From assembly GCA_017550405.1 (NCBI GenBank), contig JAFZPH010000042.1, positions 1 to 64,000 on the forward strand: DNA of 64,000 bases, read 5' to 3'. Positions 35,150 through 42,413 of this stretch are shown here, one piece after another (position 1 is the first letter of the stretch; each line of letters opens with the position of its first letter). The position numbers were made by a program, and so were the translations under genes. Below the pieces are notes generated by a model, which worked only from the letters and a program-made list of their open reading frames with translations, was not told the origin of the DNA and did not search any database. Source of the DNA: Bacteroidales bacterium. GTDB lineage: Bacteria > Bacteroidota > Bacteroidia > Bacteroidales > P3.

Positions 35150-35431
35150 TCAAAATAAGTCAGAATGTGTTCCTGTTCGAAAAAGTGAGATGATTTGAAT
35201 TGCCTCTTTCTTCTTGTAAATAAGCAACCAATCAGGGTTGATATGACATTCACGATAGCCTTTATAGTTGCCAGTCAAAAGGTGGTCACGATACTGAGCT
35301 GGAAGGATTTTTCCATTTTGCAACATGTCGGTTACGGCTTTGAGTTCGCAAAGGTCTAGTCCACGTCGTTTGGCAAGTTTCAAGTCTTTAAGAAATTTGC
35401 TGCCATACTCCAGTTCATAGTTTTTTTTCAT
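35150..35431 (-). CDS. YafQ/RelE-type toxin
   Basis: 93 residues. The fold pattern YGSKFLKDLKLAKRRG, LPAQYRDHLLTGNYKGYRECHI (seen in parts), PDWLLIYKK and RTGTHSDLF matches YafQ-type mRNA interferases, including the conserved C-terminal His of the catalytic site. It would cut mRNA on the ribosome when freed from its antitoxin. The gene overlaps the antitoxin stop by four bases (ATGA), the usual arrangement. Base composition is AT-rich compared with the housekeeping genes nearby, which suggests acquisition. Confidence 0.88.
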   Translation of the reverse strand: MKKNYELEYGSKFLKDLKLAKRRGLDLCELKAVTDMLQNGKILPAQYRDHLLTGNYKGYRECHINPDWLLIYKKKEAIQIISLFRTGTHSDLF

Positions 35432-35664
35432 ATCGCTGCCAGTAGTTCATCAATGTTTTTGCAGCGGACGACGTCTTTGCCTTCTTCTACATCGCGAATC
35501 GCTTGCATTGTTTCCTCGTTGAGGTATTCACCGCTTTCAGGGTCGAAGAGTGCATCGGGTGTCGGAACCTCCTGCACGTTCCAGCCCATGCGTTTACCCA
35601 ACATGAGCAGGAATGCTCTGTCACTCCGTGGAAGATTGATATTCAGATTTACGCTGTTTGTCAT
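35428..35664 (-). CDS. Antitoxin of the YafQ-type pair (RelB/DinJ-like)
   Basis: 78 residues. An N-terminal ribbon-helix-helix-like part (VNLNINLPRSDRAFLLMLGKRMGW) precedes an acidic toxin-binding tail (ESGEYLNEETMQAIRDVEEGK). It should bind the toxin and repress its own promoter. A -7 box lies 28 bases upstream at 35693-35700 on the minus strand. Family assignment rests on context and size as well as on the sequence. Confidence 0.8.
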   Translation of the reverse strand: MTNSVNLNINLPRSDRAFLLMLGKRMGWNVQEVPTPDALFDPESGEYLNEETMQAIRDVEEGKDVVRCKNIDELLAAI

Positions 35665-35692
35665 ATCAAAATTGGTGTTTTTATTTCAAGTG

Positions 35693-35700
35693 CAAAGATA
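35693..35700 (-). promoter_or_regulatory. -7 box of the toxin-antitoxin operon
   Basis: The minus strand reads TATCTTTG, 28 bases before the antitoxin ATG. Confidence 0.6.
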
Positions 35701-35752
35701 CTACTTTTTCACGACATGGAGAAATTATTTTTGTCATGTCGGGATTTTTGTG

Positions 35753-35760
35753 TATTTTTG
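35753..35760 (+). promoter_or_regulatory. -7 box of the structured RNA
   Basis: TATTTTTG on the plus strand, with a T-rich stretch containing TTTG about 20 bases upstream. It points into a 250-base region without a coding frame but with strong secondary structure. Confidence 0.65.
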
Positions 35761-35765
35761 CATCC

Positions 35766-35955
35766 GATTTCAAAGTGAAATCACGAAGCGTTATGCTCAT
35801 TCTAGCTTGTGGAAACGTGAGAAACTCCACAGTAATGCAGAATCAGTGTAAAGGCTCCGCGTATAGCGTGGGCTTATTGCACCTTCTCATTACAGGGTAA
35901 TTCTCAGGATTTCCATACAATAAGTGGCATACAGCGCCACGCTTCTTTTATTATT
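35766..35955 (+). ncRNA. Structured small RNA candidate (possibly 6S-like / Bacteroidales-1 type)
   Basis: Two nested stem systems are visible. In the first, ATTCT (35799-35803) pairs with AGAAT (35839-35843) and encloses TGTGGA/TCCACA (35808-35813/35826-35831). In the second, GCGTGG (35866-35871) pairs with CCACGC (35937-35942), enclosing CTTATTG/CAATAAG (35873-35879/35918-35924) and ATTAC/GTAAT (35889-35893/35897-35901). A T-rich run follows at 35943-35959. A good -7 box lies just upstream. The size, about 190 nt, and the long interrupted stem fit a stand-alone RNA such as 6S RNA. I cannot confirm the family by eye. Confidence 0.6.
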
Positions 35956-36019
35956 TATTCAATCTTTAGACGCTGAGGAACACTAAAAAGTTGCACCCGA
36001 CACGCATCAGGGATTTGTC

Positions 36020-36787
36020 ATGAAAAGAATCTTCTATTTATTAGCATTTACCATTATTTCTACCATTAGCCAAGCACAGATAACACAGATTGTTTCATTA
36101 CCAGGTACTCTTGCTTTCTGTACAACAGATGTTGATAAATATTATACAAGCCGACCCAATGACAATACAATCAAGCTATATAATTGGAATGGTTCATTGT
36201 ATAAATCCATCCATGTGACTCCTCCCACTGGATACACAATCTTTTTAGTATATTCTCCAAGCAAGAAATATATTAACAATGATGAGAAATTAGAAATGAT
36301 TGTATCTTTCCAAAAAACAGAATCCTCTGCCAGTAATACAAGTACTACAATGTGGCTGATAAATGAAGATGGAACAAAACTACATGATTTTGGATATGCA
36401 TACGCATGGGGTGTTAGTTTCGATATTTTCAACGGGGAATTGCATTTACATACAGACAAGGTACTTATCGACGCTAATTACCAAACATCATACACAACGA
36501 TTCTCTATCGTTGCAGTGGCTCTGGCTCAGTAAATATTGTTCAGCAAAACGGGATTGATTTGGGACCAGCATTCCCTAACCCGGCAACCAACATTATTAC
36601 TTTGCCGTATCAATTAAAAAACAAAGCCACCTCACAAATTAATATTTACGACGCAAGTGGTCACCTTTATACGGCTATTCCTGTCGGCTCACACTTCAAT
36701 GAAATCAAAATTGATGTCTCAAATTATCCCAGCGGAATATACATATATGAATGTGAGGGGATTTCAAACAAATTTATAGTCCAATAA
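36020..36787 (+). CDS. Small T9SS sorting-domain protein
   Basis: 255 residues. A signal peptide (MKRIFYLLAF to SQAQ) is followed by about 160 residues of beta-rich sequence with repeated Thr/Ser/Tyr stretches, no recognised domain, and a C-terminal sorting domain (FPNPATN, INIYDASGHLY, YPSGIYIYEC, SNKFIVQ). It is visibly more AT-rich than the giant T9SS genes and prefers AAA/AAT/ATT codons, which suggests transfer from another lineage. It should be exported to the surface. Its role is unknown. Confidence 0.8.
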   Translation: MKRIFYLLAFTIISTISQAQITQIVSLPGTLAFCTTDVDKYYTSRPNDNTIKLYNWNGSLYKSIHVTPPTGYTIFLVYSPSKKYINNDEKLEMIVSFQKTESSASNTSTTMWLINEDGTKLHDFGYAYAWGVSFDIFNGELHLHTDKVLIDANYQTSYTTILYRCSGSGSVNIVQQNGIDLGPAFPNPATNIITLPYQLKNKATSQINIYDASGHLYTAIPVGSHFNEIKIDVSNYPSGIYIYECEGISNKFIVQ

Positions 36788-36879
36788 AATAATATGAGTT
36801 CTTTGTTTCGAAGTATTATTATAGTCGAACATAATTAATCTTTTCACATATTAGACTAAAGGAAAAGGATACCTCTAAG

Positions 36880-37215
36880 GAATTCCTTTTTCATTTTTGC
36901 AGTGTTTTATCTCATATGAGAGTAACTACTCTTTTGCCACAGGGATTTGGGGGTTTGAGAGCCACTTTTTCGGGGTTTATACTTGGGTAACAGCTTGGAA
37001 GATACATTCTTCCATTATTGGTGGAATCACTGCGTAAATGTGTGAGGCGTTGGCCAAGAACAACAAAAGTGTCTCCCATTTCGGGGTGTACTTTCTGTTG
37101 TTATGTGACTTTCAATAAGGGGAGGGAAAAATCCTCAAAATAGCCAACGAAAATGCCTCAAACTGGCCAATGGGATTATTTAATGCGTTTATTATGCGAT
37201 GAATAGCATTTAAAC
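36880..37215 (-). pseudogene. Decayed reading frame in AT-rich intergenic DNA
   Basis: On the minus strand one frame reads FFERKGLNAIHRIINALNN and on to IFPSPY, a single stop near 37112, then KSHNNRKYTPKWETLLLFLA and PPIMEECIFQAVTQV before a second stop. The amino-acid usage looks protein-like, but no start or complete domain is present. I do not recognise the family. It may be the remains of a mobile-element gene. The rest of 36788-37254 shows no convincing feature. Confidence 0.3.
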
Positions 37216-37254
37216 CCTTTCGCTCAAAAAAGTGCACTACAATTGTCTTGTTGA

Positions 37255-37743
37255 TTAATGGTTGCGGAAACGGCGCCAGTGGGATTTCAGTTTGTGCTCG
37301 AGGAAGAGGACGTCGTATAGGTCGGAGTCGATAAAGTATTGCGTGCCGCTGCGCAGGGTGACAGTCACTTGTTTCTGTATGGTCAAGTGGTTGGTTAGTT
37401 TGATGTCGTAGTTGGGTGAGATGTCTTTGATGTCGCCCCAAGGGAGGATGGCTTTCTGAACGGTCTTCCATTCTCCCTGCTTCGAGCGTGTTGTTATATT
37501 GGTGAGGGACAGGTGACTTGATGTAACGACAATGCGGTCTTTGGTGTGCCGAAGTGTATGGACGATGGGCAATATCATGACCAAGGCCAGTGCCGCAGAC
37601 ACCAGTTTGGCGGCCAGGTTGTCGGAAAGGACAATGATGCTTGTGAACAGGGCGATGATGGCAAGGTACAGCACCATGTAGAGGAGGATGCTGACAGTGG
37701 TGCGGTAGACGGCTGCAGGGCGTTCGTGTGGATTCCTATTCAT
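37255..37743 (-). CDS. Small membrane protein, two helices and a PH-like region
   Basis: 162 residues. Two hydrophobic segments (VSILLYMVLYLAIIALFTSI at about 17-36 and LVSAALALVMILPIVHTL at about 47-65) are followed by a soluble strand-rich part (IVVTSSHLSLTNITT, ILPWGDIKDI, QVTVTLRSGTQYFI). This layout resembles bacterial PH-like membrane proteins that read membrane state, but the match is only structural. It lies beyond the terminator of the ferritin operon, so it is likely transcribed separately or by read-through. Confidence 0.6.
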   Translation of the reverse strand: MNRNPHERPAAVYRTTVSILLYMVLYLAIIALFTSIIVLSDNLAAKLVSAALALVMILPIVHTLRHTKDRIVVTSSHLSLTNITTRSKQGEWKTVQKAILPWGDIKDISPNYDIKLTNHLTIQKQVTVTLRSGTQYFIDSDLYDVLFLEHKLKSHWRRFRNH

Positions 37744-37750
37744 AGTTTAG

Positions 37751-37782
37751 AAAAAGGGGTGCATGGTTACCACACACCCCTA
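37751..37782 (-). terminator. Terminator of the oxygen-detoxification operon
   Basis: On the minus strand, AGGGGTGTG and CATGCACCCCT form a hairpin followed by TTTTT, 20 bases after the ferritin stop. Confidence 0.7.
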
Positions 37783-37804
37783 TCGAAAATGTCTCATACA
37801 ATGG

Positions 37805-38320
37805 TTAGTCCAGTACCAGGCTGGGAGCGCTGTAGGTGCGGCCGGCCAGTTCCTGGTTGAGCATGTAGAGGCTCTTGGGGTCGTTGCCGAAGAGTTCCAT
37901 CTTGGTGATCATGTCGCGGGCGTTGGTCTCTTCTTCGCCCTGCTCCTTGACAAACCAGTCGAGGAACTGCATGGTGCGGAAGTCTTTCACTTTGTAGGCG
38001 GCATCGTAGATGGTGTGGATGCTGGCGGTGACATACTCTTCGTGCTCCAGTCCGGCCTTCAGCACGTCCATGTCGGTTTTGAAGACTTTGTCGGGCTTGG
38101 CGATGGCGTCGAGGGTCACTTTGCAGTCGTTGTTCTGCATGTACTGGTAGAAAAGCATGGCGTGGTCGCGCTCTTCCTGTGCCTGAATCATGTACCAGTT
38201 GGCGAAACCGTTGAGGCCGCGCTGTTGGAAATAGTTGTTCATGTCGAGGTACAGATAAGCGGAGTAGAGCTCTTTATTGATTTGCTCGTTGAGCAAGTCG
38301 GCAACTTTTTTGTTAAGCAT
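37805..38320 (-). CDS. ftnA: Ferritin
   Basis: 171 residues with the FtnA ferroxidase pattern: NEQINKELYSAYLYLDMNNYF, then QAQEERDHAMLFYQYM and FVKEQGEEETNARDMI, each contributing Glu/His iron ligands. The protein forms a 24-mer shell that oxidises and stores ferrous iron in the cytoplasm, limiting Fenton chemistry. It is the last gene of the run FDP, flavin reductase-rubredoxin, rubredoxin, ferritin, all with gaps of 21-40 bases, so it is probably co-transcribed. Confidence 0.95.
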   Translation of the reverse strand: MLNKKVADLLNEQINKELYSAYLYLDMNNYFQQRGLNGFANWYMIQAQEERDHAMLFYQYMQNNDCKVTLDAIAKPDKVFKTDMDVLKAGLEHEEYVTASIHTIYDAAYKVKDFRTMQFLDWFVKEQGEEETNARDMITKMELFGNDPKSLYMLNQELAGRTYSAPSLVLD

Positions 38321-38341
38321 GGTATTGATTGTTTAAAAGGG

Positions 38342-38500
38342 TTATTGTTTCTCAAAATGTGTTTTGTCTACCGAGCAGAGGGGGCAAACCCAGTCGGTGG
38401 GGAGGTCTTCGAATTTGGTTCCGGGGGCGATGCCGTTGTCGGGGTCGCCAGTTGCGGGGTCATAGACATACCCGCATACATTGCAAACATATTTTTCCAT
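38342..38500 (-). CDS. Rubredoxin
   Basis: 52 residues, a standard rubredoxin: [20 protein letters not shown] at the start, [20 protein letters not shown] at the iron site and KTHFEKQ at the end. The two C-x-x-C pairs bind one iron. It carries single electrons, most likely to the flavodiiron protein and rubrerythrin in this region. It begins 40 bases after the flavin reductase-rubredoxin gene and ends 21 bases before ferritin. Confidence 0.95.
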   Translation of the reverse strand: MEKYVCNVCGYVYDPATGDPDNGIAPGTKFEDLPTDWVCPLCSVDKTHFEKQ

Positions 38501-38540
38501 GATATGGCTGTTTTTTAAGGGTTAATAAATGTTCAAAAGT

Positions 38541-39176
38541 TCATGACTCCATACGGATGAAGTCGGCTTTGCCGTGTTTGCACCAGGGGCAAACGAAGTC
38601 GTCGGGCATTTCGTCGCCCTCGTACACATAGCCGCAGGTCTGGCACACCCAGCGGGTCTTGCCGTCGCCGGTGGGCTCGGCCATGGCTGCGGGTTTGGGT
38701 TTAATGTGCTGGTGGTAGTACTCGTAGGTGAGGGAGGGGTCGTTGTTGAGCAGCACCGACTCGGTAATCTCGGCAATGAAAAGGGTATGGGTGCTCAGGT
38801 CGACCATCTGGTTCACCTTGCCGCTGATATAGGCGTTGGTGTAGCGCGGCACGTAGAGCAGTCCGTTGCTGGAACGCATCTCCACCTCGCAGTTCTCGAA
38901 CTTGTTCACGTCGCGCCCGCTCTGGAATCCAAAATGCTGGATGACTGTCATGGGTGTATGTTCGGTGAGGAGCGACACGTTGAACAGTCCTGTGCGGACA
39001 ATCATGTCGTGGGTGTAGTTCTGTTTGTTGACGGACACGAGCATCTGCAGGGGTGTGTCGGTCAGTTGCGGAGCCACATTGATGATGCAGCCGTTGTCCT
39101 TGTCGCCTTCGCGAGCGGTGAGGACATAAAGGCCGTAGCTCAGTTTAAACAGGGCGTTCTGGTTAAGGGTGTTCAT
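38541..39176 (-). CDS. hrb: Flavin reductase-rubredoxin fusion (high-molecular-weight rubredoxin)
   Basis: 211 residues. Residues 1-150 are an FMN-binding split-barrel flavin reductase-like domain (LFKLSYGLYVLTAREG, CIINVAPQLTDTPLQMLVSV in part, TGLFNVSLL, FGFQSGRDVNKF). After a Pro-rich linker a rubredoxin domain follows ([20 protein letters not shown] then CPWC). Such fusions (Hrb of Moorella) take electrons from NAD(P)H through FMN and iron to the flavodiiron protein. The gene directly follows the flavodiiron gene with a 30-base gap, which supports this job here. Confidence 0.9.
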   Translation of the reverse strand: MNTLNQNALFKLSYGLYVLTAREGDKDNGCIINVAPQLTDTPLQMLVSVNKQNYTHDMIVRTGLFNVSLLTEHTPMTVIQHFGFQSGRDVNKFENCEVEMRSSNGLLYVPRYTNAYISGKVNQMVDLSTHTLFIAEITESVLLNNDPSLTYEYYHQHIKPKPAAMAEPTGDGKTRWVCQTCGYVYEGDEMPDDFVCPWCKHGKADFIRMES

Positions 39177-39206
39177 GCTTGAATGGGTGTTAATGGTGGC
39201 ACAAGG

Positions 39207-40415
39207 TTATTCGTTGTTGAGGTTCACGGCGATAAGGTCGGCCAGGAACTTCATGTCTTCCAGCTGGCTCTCTTTCATGGCCGATTTCAGCGAGATGTCC
39301 TCGCCGAGGATGGTGATGTTCTTCATCTCCTCGAGAAGGGTACGCATCTGCTTGCCGCTCTGGGCAGCCCAGGTGCCGTTCTCGATGATGGCCACGGTGC
39401 GGTTCTGCCAGGCGTGGGCCTTGAGGTCGTGGAGGAGGTCTTCGATGGGAGTGAAGATGCCGGCGTTGTAGGTGGAGCAGGCGAGGACGAGGTGGCTGTA
39501 GCGGAAGCACTCGCTCACCAGCTGGCTCACATGGGTGTGCGAGGCGTCGTACATGGCAATGCCTTTAATGCCGTGCTCTGCCAGCAGCGAGGCCATCTTC
39601 TCGGCGGCCGCTGCGGTATGTCCGTATATGCTGCCGTAGATAATGAGCACGCCACGTTCTTCGGGTTTGTAGCTGCTCCAGGTGACATGCTTGTCGATAT
39701 AGTATCCCAGGTCCTGCCGCCAGATAGGGCCGTGCAGCGGGCATATCATCGCGATGTCGAGGGCCGAGGCTTTCTTCAGCAGCGATTGCACCTGTACACC
39801 GTATTTGCCCACGATGTTGATATAGTAGCGGCGGGCATCGTCCAGCCAGTCGCGGTCGAAGTTCACCTCGTCGGCAAAGATGTTGCCGTTCAGTGCACCG
39901 AAGGTGCCGAAGGCATCGGCCGAGAAGAGGGTCTTGTCCGTGGTGTCGTAGGTGACCATGGCTTCGGGCCAGTGTACCATGGGGGCCATGACAAAGGTCA
40001 GCGTGTGGCGACCGGTGCACAGGGTGGCCCCTTCGGCAACGGTTTGCAGGCGGTTGTCGATGTTCAGGTTGAAGAATTGGCGTATCATGTTCGCCGCTTT
40101 GGCGTTGGTGACAATGGTCACCTCGGGATAACGCAGCAGCAGGTCCTCAATTAGGGCGCAATGGTCGGGCTCCATGTGGTTCACCACAAGGTAGTCGAGT
40201 TTGCGGCCATTCAGCACGGCGGCCACATTCTCGAAAAACTGTCCGCCCACCGCGGCGTCGGCGGTGTCGAGCAGCACGGTCTTTTCGTCCATCAGGACAT
40301 AGCTGTTGTAAGATATTCCGCGGGGGATGGGATAGACGTTTTCAAACAATGCGAGCTTCCTGTCGCTTGCGCCTACGTAGTAGAGGTCTTGGGTTATTTG
40401 ACGTGAGTTTTGCAT
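39207..40415 (-). CDS. fprA: Flavodiiron protein (O2/NO reductase)
   Basis: 402 residues. The N-terminal metallo-beta-lactamase-like domain has the diiron ligands His80-x-Glu82-x-Asp84-His85 (HMEPDH) and MVHWPEAMVTYD plus SADAFGTFG further on. The flavodoxin domain begins near 260 (IYGSIYGHTAAAAEKMA binds FMN). It reduces oxygen to water or nitric oxide to nitrous oxide in the cytoplasm using electrons from rubredoxin. It heads the operon with the rubredoxin fusion, rubredoxin and ferritin, and a -7 box lies 25 bases upstream. Confidence 0.96.
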   Translation of the reverse strand: MQNSRQITQDLYYVGASDRKLALFENVYPIPRGISYNSYVLMDEKTVLLDTADAAVGGQFFENVAAVLNGRKLDYLVVNHMEPDHCALIEDLLLRYPEVTIVTNAKAANMIRQFFNLNIDNRLQTVAEGATLCTGRHTLTFVMAPMVHWPEAMVTYDTTDKTLFSADAFGTFGALNGNIFADEVNFDRDWLDDARRYYINIVGKYGVQVQSLLKKASALDIAMICPLHGPIWRQDLGYYIDKHVTWSSYKPEERGVLIIYGSIYGHTAAAAEKMASLLAEHGIKGIAMYDASHTHVSQLVSECFRYSHLVLACSTYNAGIFTPIEDLLHDLKAHAWQNRTVAIIENGTWAAQSGKQMRTLLEEMKNITILGEDISLKSAMKESQLEDMKFLADLIAVNLNNE

Positions 40416-40440
40416 ATTGATACAAGATTGTAATAGAATG

Positions 40441-40448
40441 CAAAAATA
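40441..40448 (-). promoter_or_regulatory. -7 box of the flavodiiron operon
   Basis: The minus strand reads TATTTTTG, 25 bases before the flavodiiron ATG. It is divergent from the lpxK promoter. Confidence 0.65.
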
Positions 40449-40521
40449 CGATTTTTTTCAGATATACGAATGTTTTTTTTCTGAAAAAGGTTTTTTTAGT
40501 ATTTAAGTCGTTTTTTTTGTG

Positions 40522-40529
40522 TATCTTTG
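40522..40529 (+). promoter_or_regulatory. -7 box of lpxK
   Basis: TATCTTTG, about 100 bases before the lpxK ATG, preceded by a T-run. Confidence 0.6.
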
Positions 40530-40631
40530 CATCATAAAAATACGTGCCAGGTAATCCACTAACGAGTTGTATGTATGTTCACACTTCAATACCGTTAAGT
40601 TGCTTGCCAGTCACAACAATAACCTTTTGGT

Positions 40632-41729
40632 ATGTCATTTCGTAAAACGATAGCTTGTATTCTGTTCCCGTTTACCATCTGGTATGCGGTAGGGGTGTGG
40701 TTCCGCAACTTGATGTTTTCACTTGGTATCAAACGTCAGGTGGCACCCCCTGTCACCACCATCGGGGTGGGGAACCTCTGCGCCGGTGGAGCCGGGAAAA
40801 CTCCTCATGTTGAATATCTTCTGCGTCTGCTCTCCCCCCATTACGAGACGGCGCTGCTCAGCCGCGGCTACCGTCGCAAGACCAAGGGCTTTGTCCTCGA
40901 CGACGGGTGCCACAGCCCTTCCCGTATGGGCGACGAGCCTGCCATGCTCGCCTATAAATACCCCAAAATCACCGTGGCCGTATGCGAGAAGCGTGTCGAG
41001 GGTGTCCGACGGCTGCTCGATGGTGAGACCCCTCCACAAGTCATCCTTCTCGACGATGTCTTTCAGCATCGTGCCATCAAACCTACCGTCAATATCCTCC
41101 TTACCGAGTACCAAAAACCCTATTTCCGCGACTTTATCATGCCCTTTGGCAACCTGCGCGAGTTCCGCTCTGCCTGCCGCCGGGCCAGTATCGTTGTCGT
41201 CACCAAGGCACCCGAAGAAATCAATCCCATCGACCGCCACAACTTCATCGCCAATCTCAAGCTCCGTCCTCACCAGAAAGTCTTCTTCAGCCGTATCCAC
41301 TATTGCCACCCGCTTCCCCTCATGGGCTCCAATCCCCTCCCGCTCGACACCATCGACGAGGTGCTGCTCGTCACCGGCATCGCCCACCCCGAGCCGATGG
41401 TTCAATATGTGTCGAGCCTCTGCACGGCCACCCATCTCCGTTTTGGCGACCACCATCGCTTCTCGCTCTCCGACATCAAGCGTATCCGCAAAGCCTACGA
41501 GCAGCTCAAGGGCAACCGCAAACTCATACTCACTACCGAAAAGGATGCCGCCCGTCTGCGCGAGCTCTCCTCGTCCGAGGTCATGGTGGGTCTTCCCGTC
41601 TATTACCTCCCCATCGAAATGCGCATCAGCCCTTCGTCTGGGCAGTCTTTCGACCATACCGTCGAGAGCATTGTGCATGAAAACGTCTCCTTCCTTGAGC
41701 GAATGAAAAACACCAAATTCAACCTGTAA
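40632..41729 (+). CDS. lpxK: Tetraacyldisaccharide 4'-kinase
   Basis: 365 residues, the usual LpxK length. It has an N-terminal membrane-associated helix (TIACILFPFTIWYAVGVWF), the Walker A-like VGNLCAGGAGKTPHVEYL, then LSRGYRRKTKGFVL and GDEPAMLAYK, and the VILLDDVFQHR Walker B region. It phosphorylates the lipid A disaccharide at the inner membrane, making lipid IVA. cutC follows after three bases and the transglutaminase gene overlaps cutC, so the three probably form one operon. Confidence 0.96.
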   Translation: MSFRKTIACILFPFTIWYAVGVWFRNLMFSLGIKRQVAPPVTTIGVGNLCAGGAGKTPHVEYLLRLLSPHYETALLSRGYRRKTKGFVLDDGCHSPSRMGDEPAMLAYKYPKITVAVCEKRVEGVRRLLDGETPPQVILLDDVFQHRAIKPTVNILLTEYQKPYFRDFIMPFGNLREFRSACRRASIVVVTKAPEEINPIDRHNFIANLKLRPHQKVFFSRIHYCHPLPLMGSNPLPLDTIDEVLLVTGIAHPEPMVQYVSSLCTATHLRFGDHHRFSLSDIKRIRKAYEQLKGNRKLILTTEKDAARLRELSSSEVMVGLPVYYLPIEMRISPSSGQSFDHTVESIVHENVSFLERMKNTKFNL

Positions 41730-41732
41730 CCC

Positions 41733-42413
41733 GTGAAAGTAGAAATCTGTACCAATTCTCGCCAGTCGGCGGTCAATGCCCTAGAGGGCGGAGCCAATCG
41801 CATAGAACTGTGCCGTCGGCTCGATGTGGGCGGCCTCACCCCCGCACCCGACGATATCGACTATTGTCTCCATCAGTTGCATCTACGCACCCATGTGCTC
41901 GTCCGTCCCCGCGAAGGGGATTTCTGTTATTCCCCCGCCGAGTATGAAACCATCTGCCGTGAGGTGGAGCAGTGCAAGCGGCTGGGCGCCCATGCCGTGG
42001 TAGTGGGCTTTCTCACCCCCGAAGGTCGCATAGATGAGGACCGGACACGCCGTGTCGTACAGCTTGCCGCACCCATGGAGGTTACCTTCCATAGGGCCTT
42101 TGACGAGATTCGGCAAGACCCTCTCGAGGCTCTCGAAGCTGTCATACGCTGCGGTTGCCATCGCATCCTCACTTCCGGTTGCCAACCCTCTGCCGAGCAG
42201 GGCATTCCCACCCTCCGCACCCTCCAGGCTGCCGCTGCAGGGCGTATTGTCATCCTGGCCGGTGCCGGTGTCACACCGCAGAATGCCTCCCGCATAGTGC
42301 AGGAGACAGGAGTCGCCGAAATCCACGGCTCCTGCAAGCGTACCCTCCCCGACGGCACCGTTCTGACCGACCCCAAAATAGTAGAACAATTAATCAAATC
42401 CATATCCCTATGA
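41733..42413 (+). CDS. cutC: CutC family TIM-barrel protein
   Basis: 226 residues. It opens KVEICTNSRQSAVNALEGGA, then NRIELCRRLDVGGLTPA (usual form L..GGLTPS), the LVRPREGDFCYS motif, EVTFHRAFDEI, RILTSGCQPSAEQGI and VILAGAGVTPQNA. This is the CutC signature. The family was named for copper tolerance in Escherichia coli, but its enzymatic role is not settled. It starts three bases after lpxK and its stop overlaps the next ATG. Confidence 0.94.
   Translation: MKVEICTNSRQSAVNALEGGANRIELCRRLDVGGLTPAPDDIDYCLHQLHLRTHVLVRPREGDFCYSPAEYETICREVEQCKRLGAHAVVVGFLTPEGRIDEDRTRRVVQLAAPMEVTFHRAFDEIRQDPLEALEAVIRCGCHRILTSGCQPSAEQGIPTLRTLQAAAAGRIVILAGAGVTPQNASRIVQETGVAEIHGSCKRTLPDGTVLTDPKIVEQLIKSISL

Noticed and set aside
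35453-35900. Plus-strand frames across the antitoxin and the structured RNA
   Set aside because: They run antisense to the toxin-antitoxin genes or through stem sequences and lack protein-like composition.
42155-42409. Earlier start for the transglutaminase-like protein
   Set aside because: This part is out of frame inside cutC and Pro/His-rich. The ATG at 42410 gives a proper lipoprotein signal.
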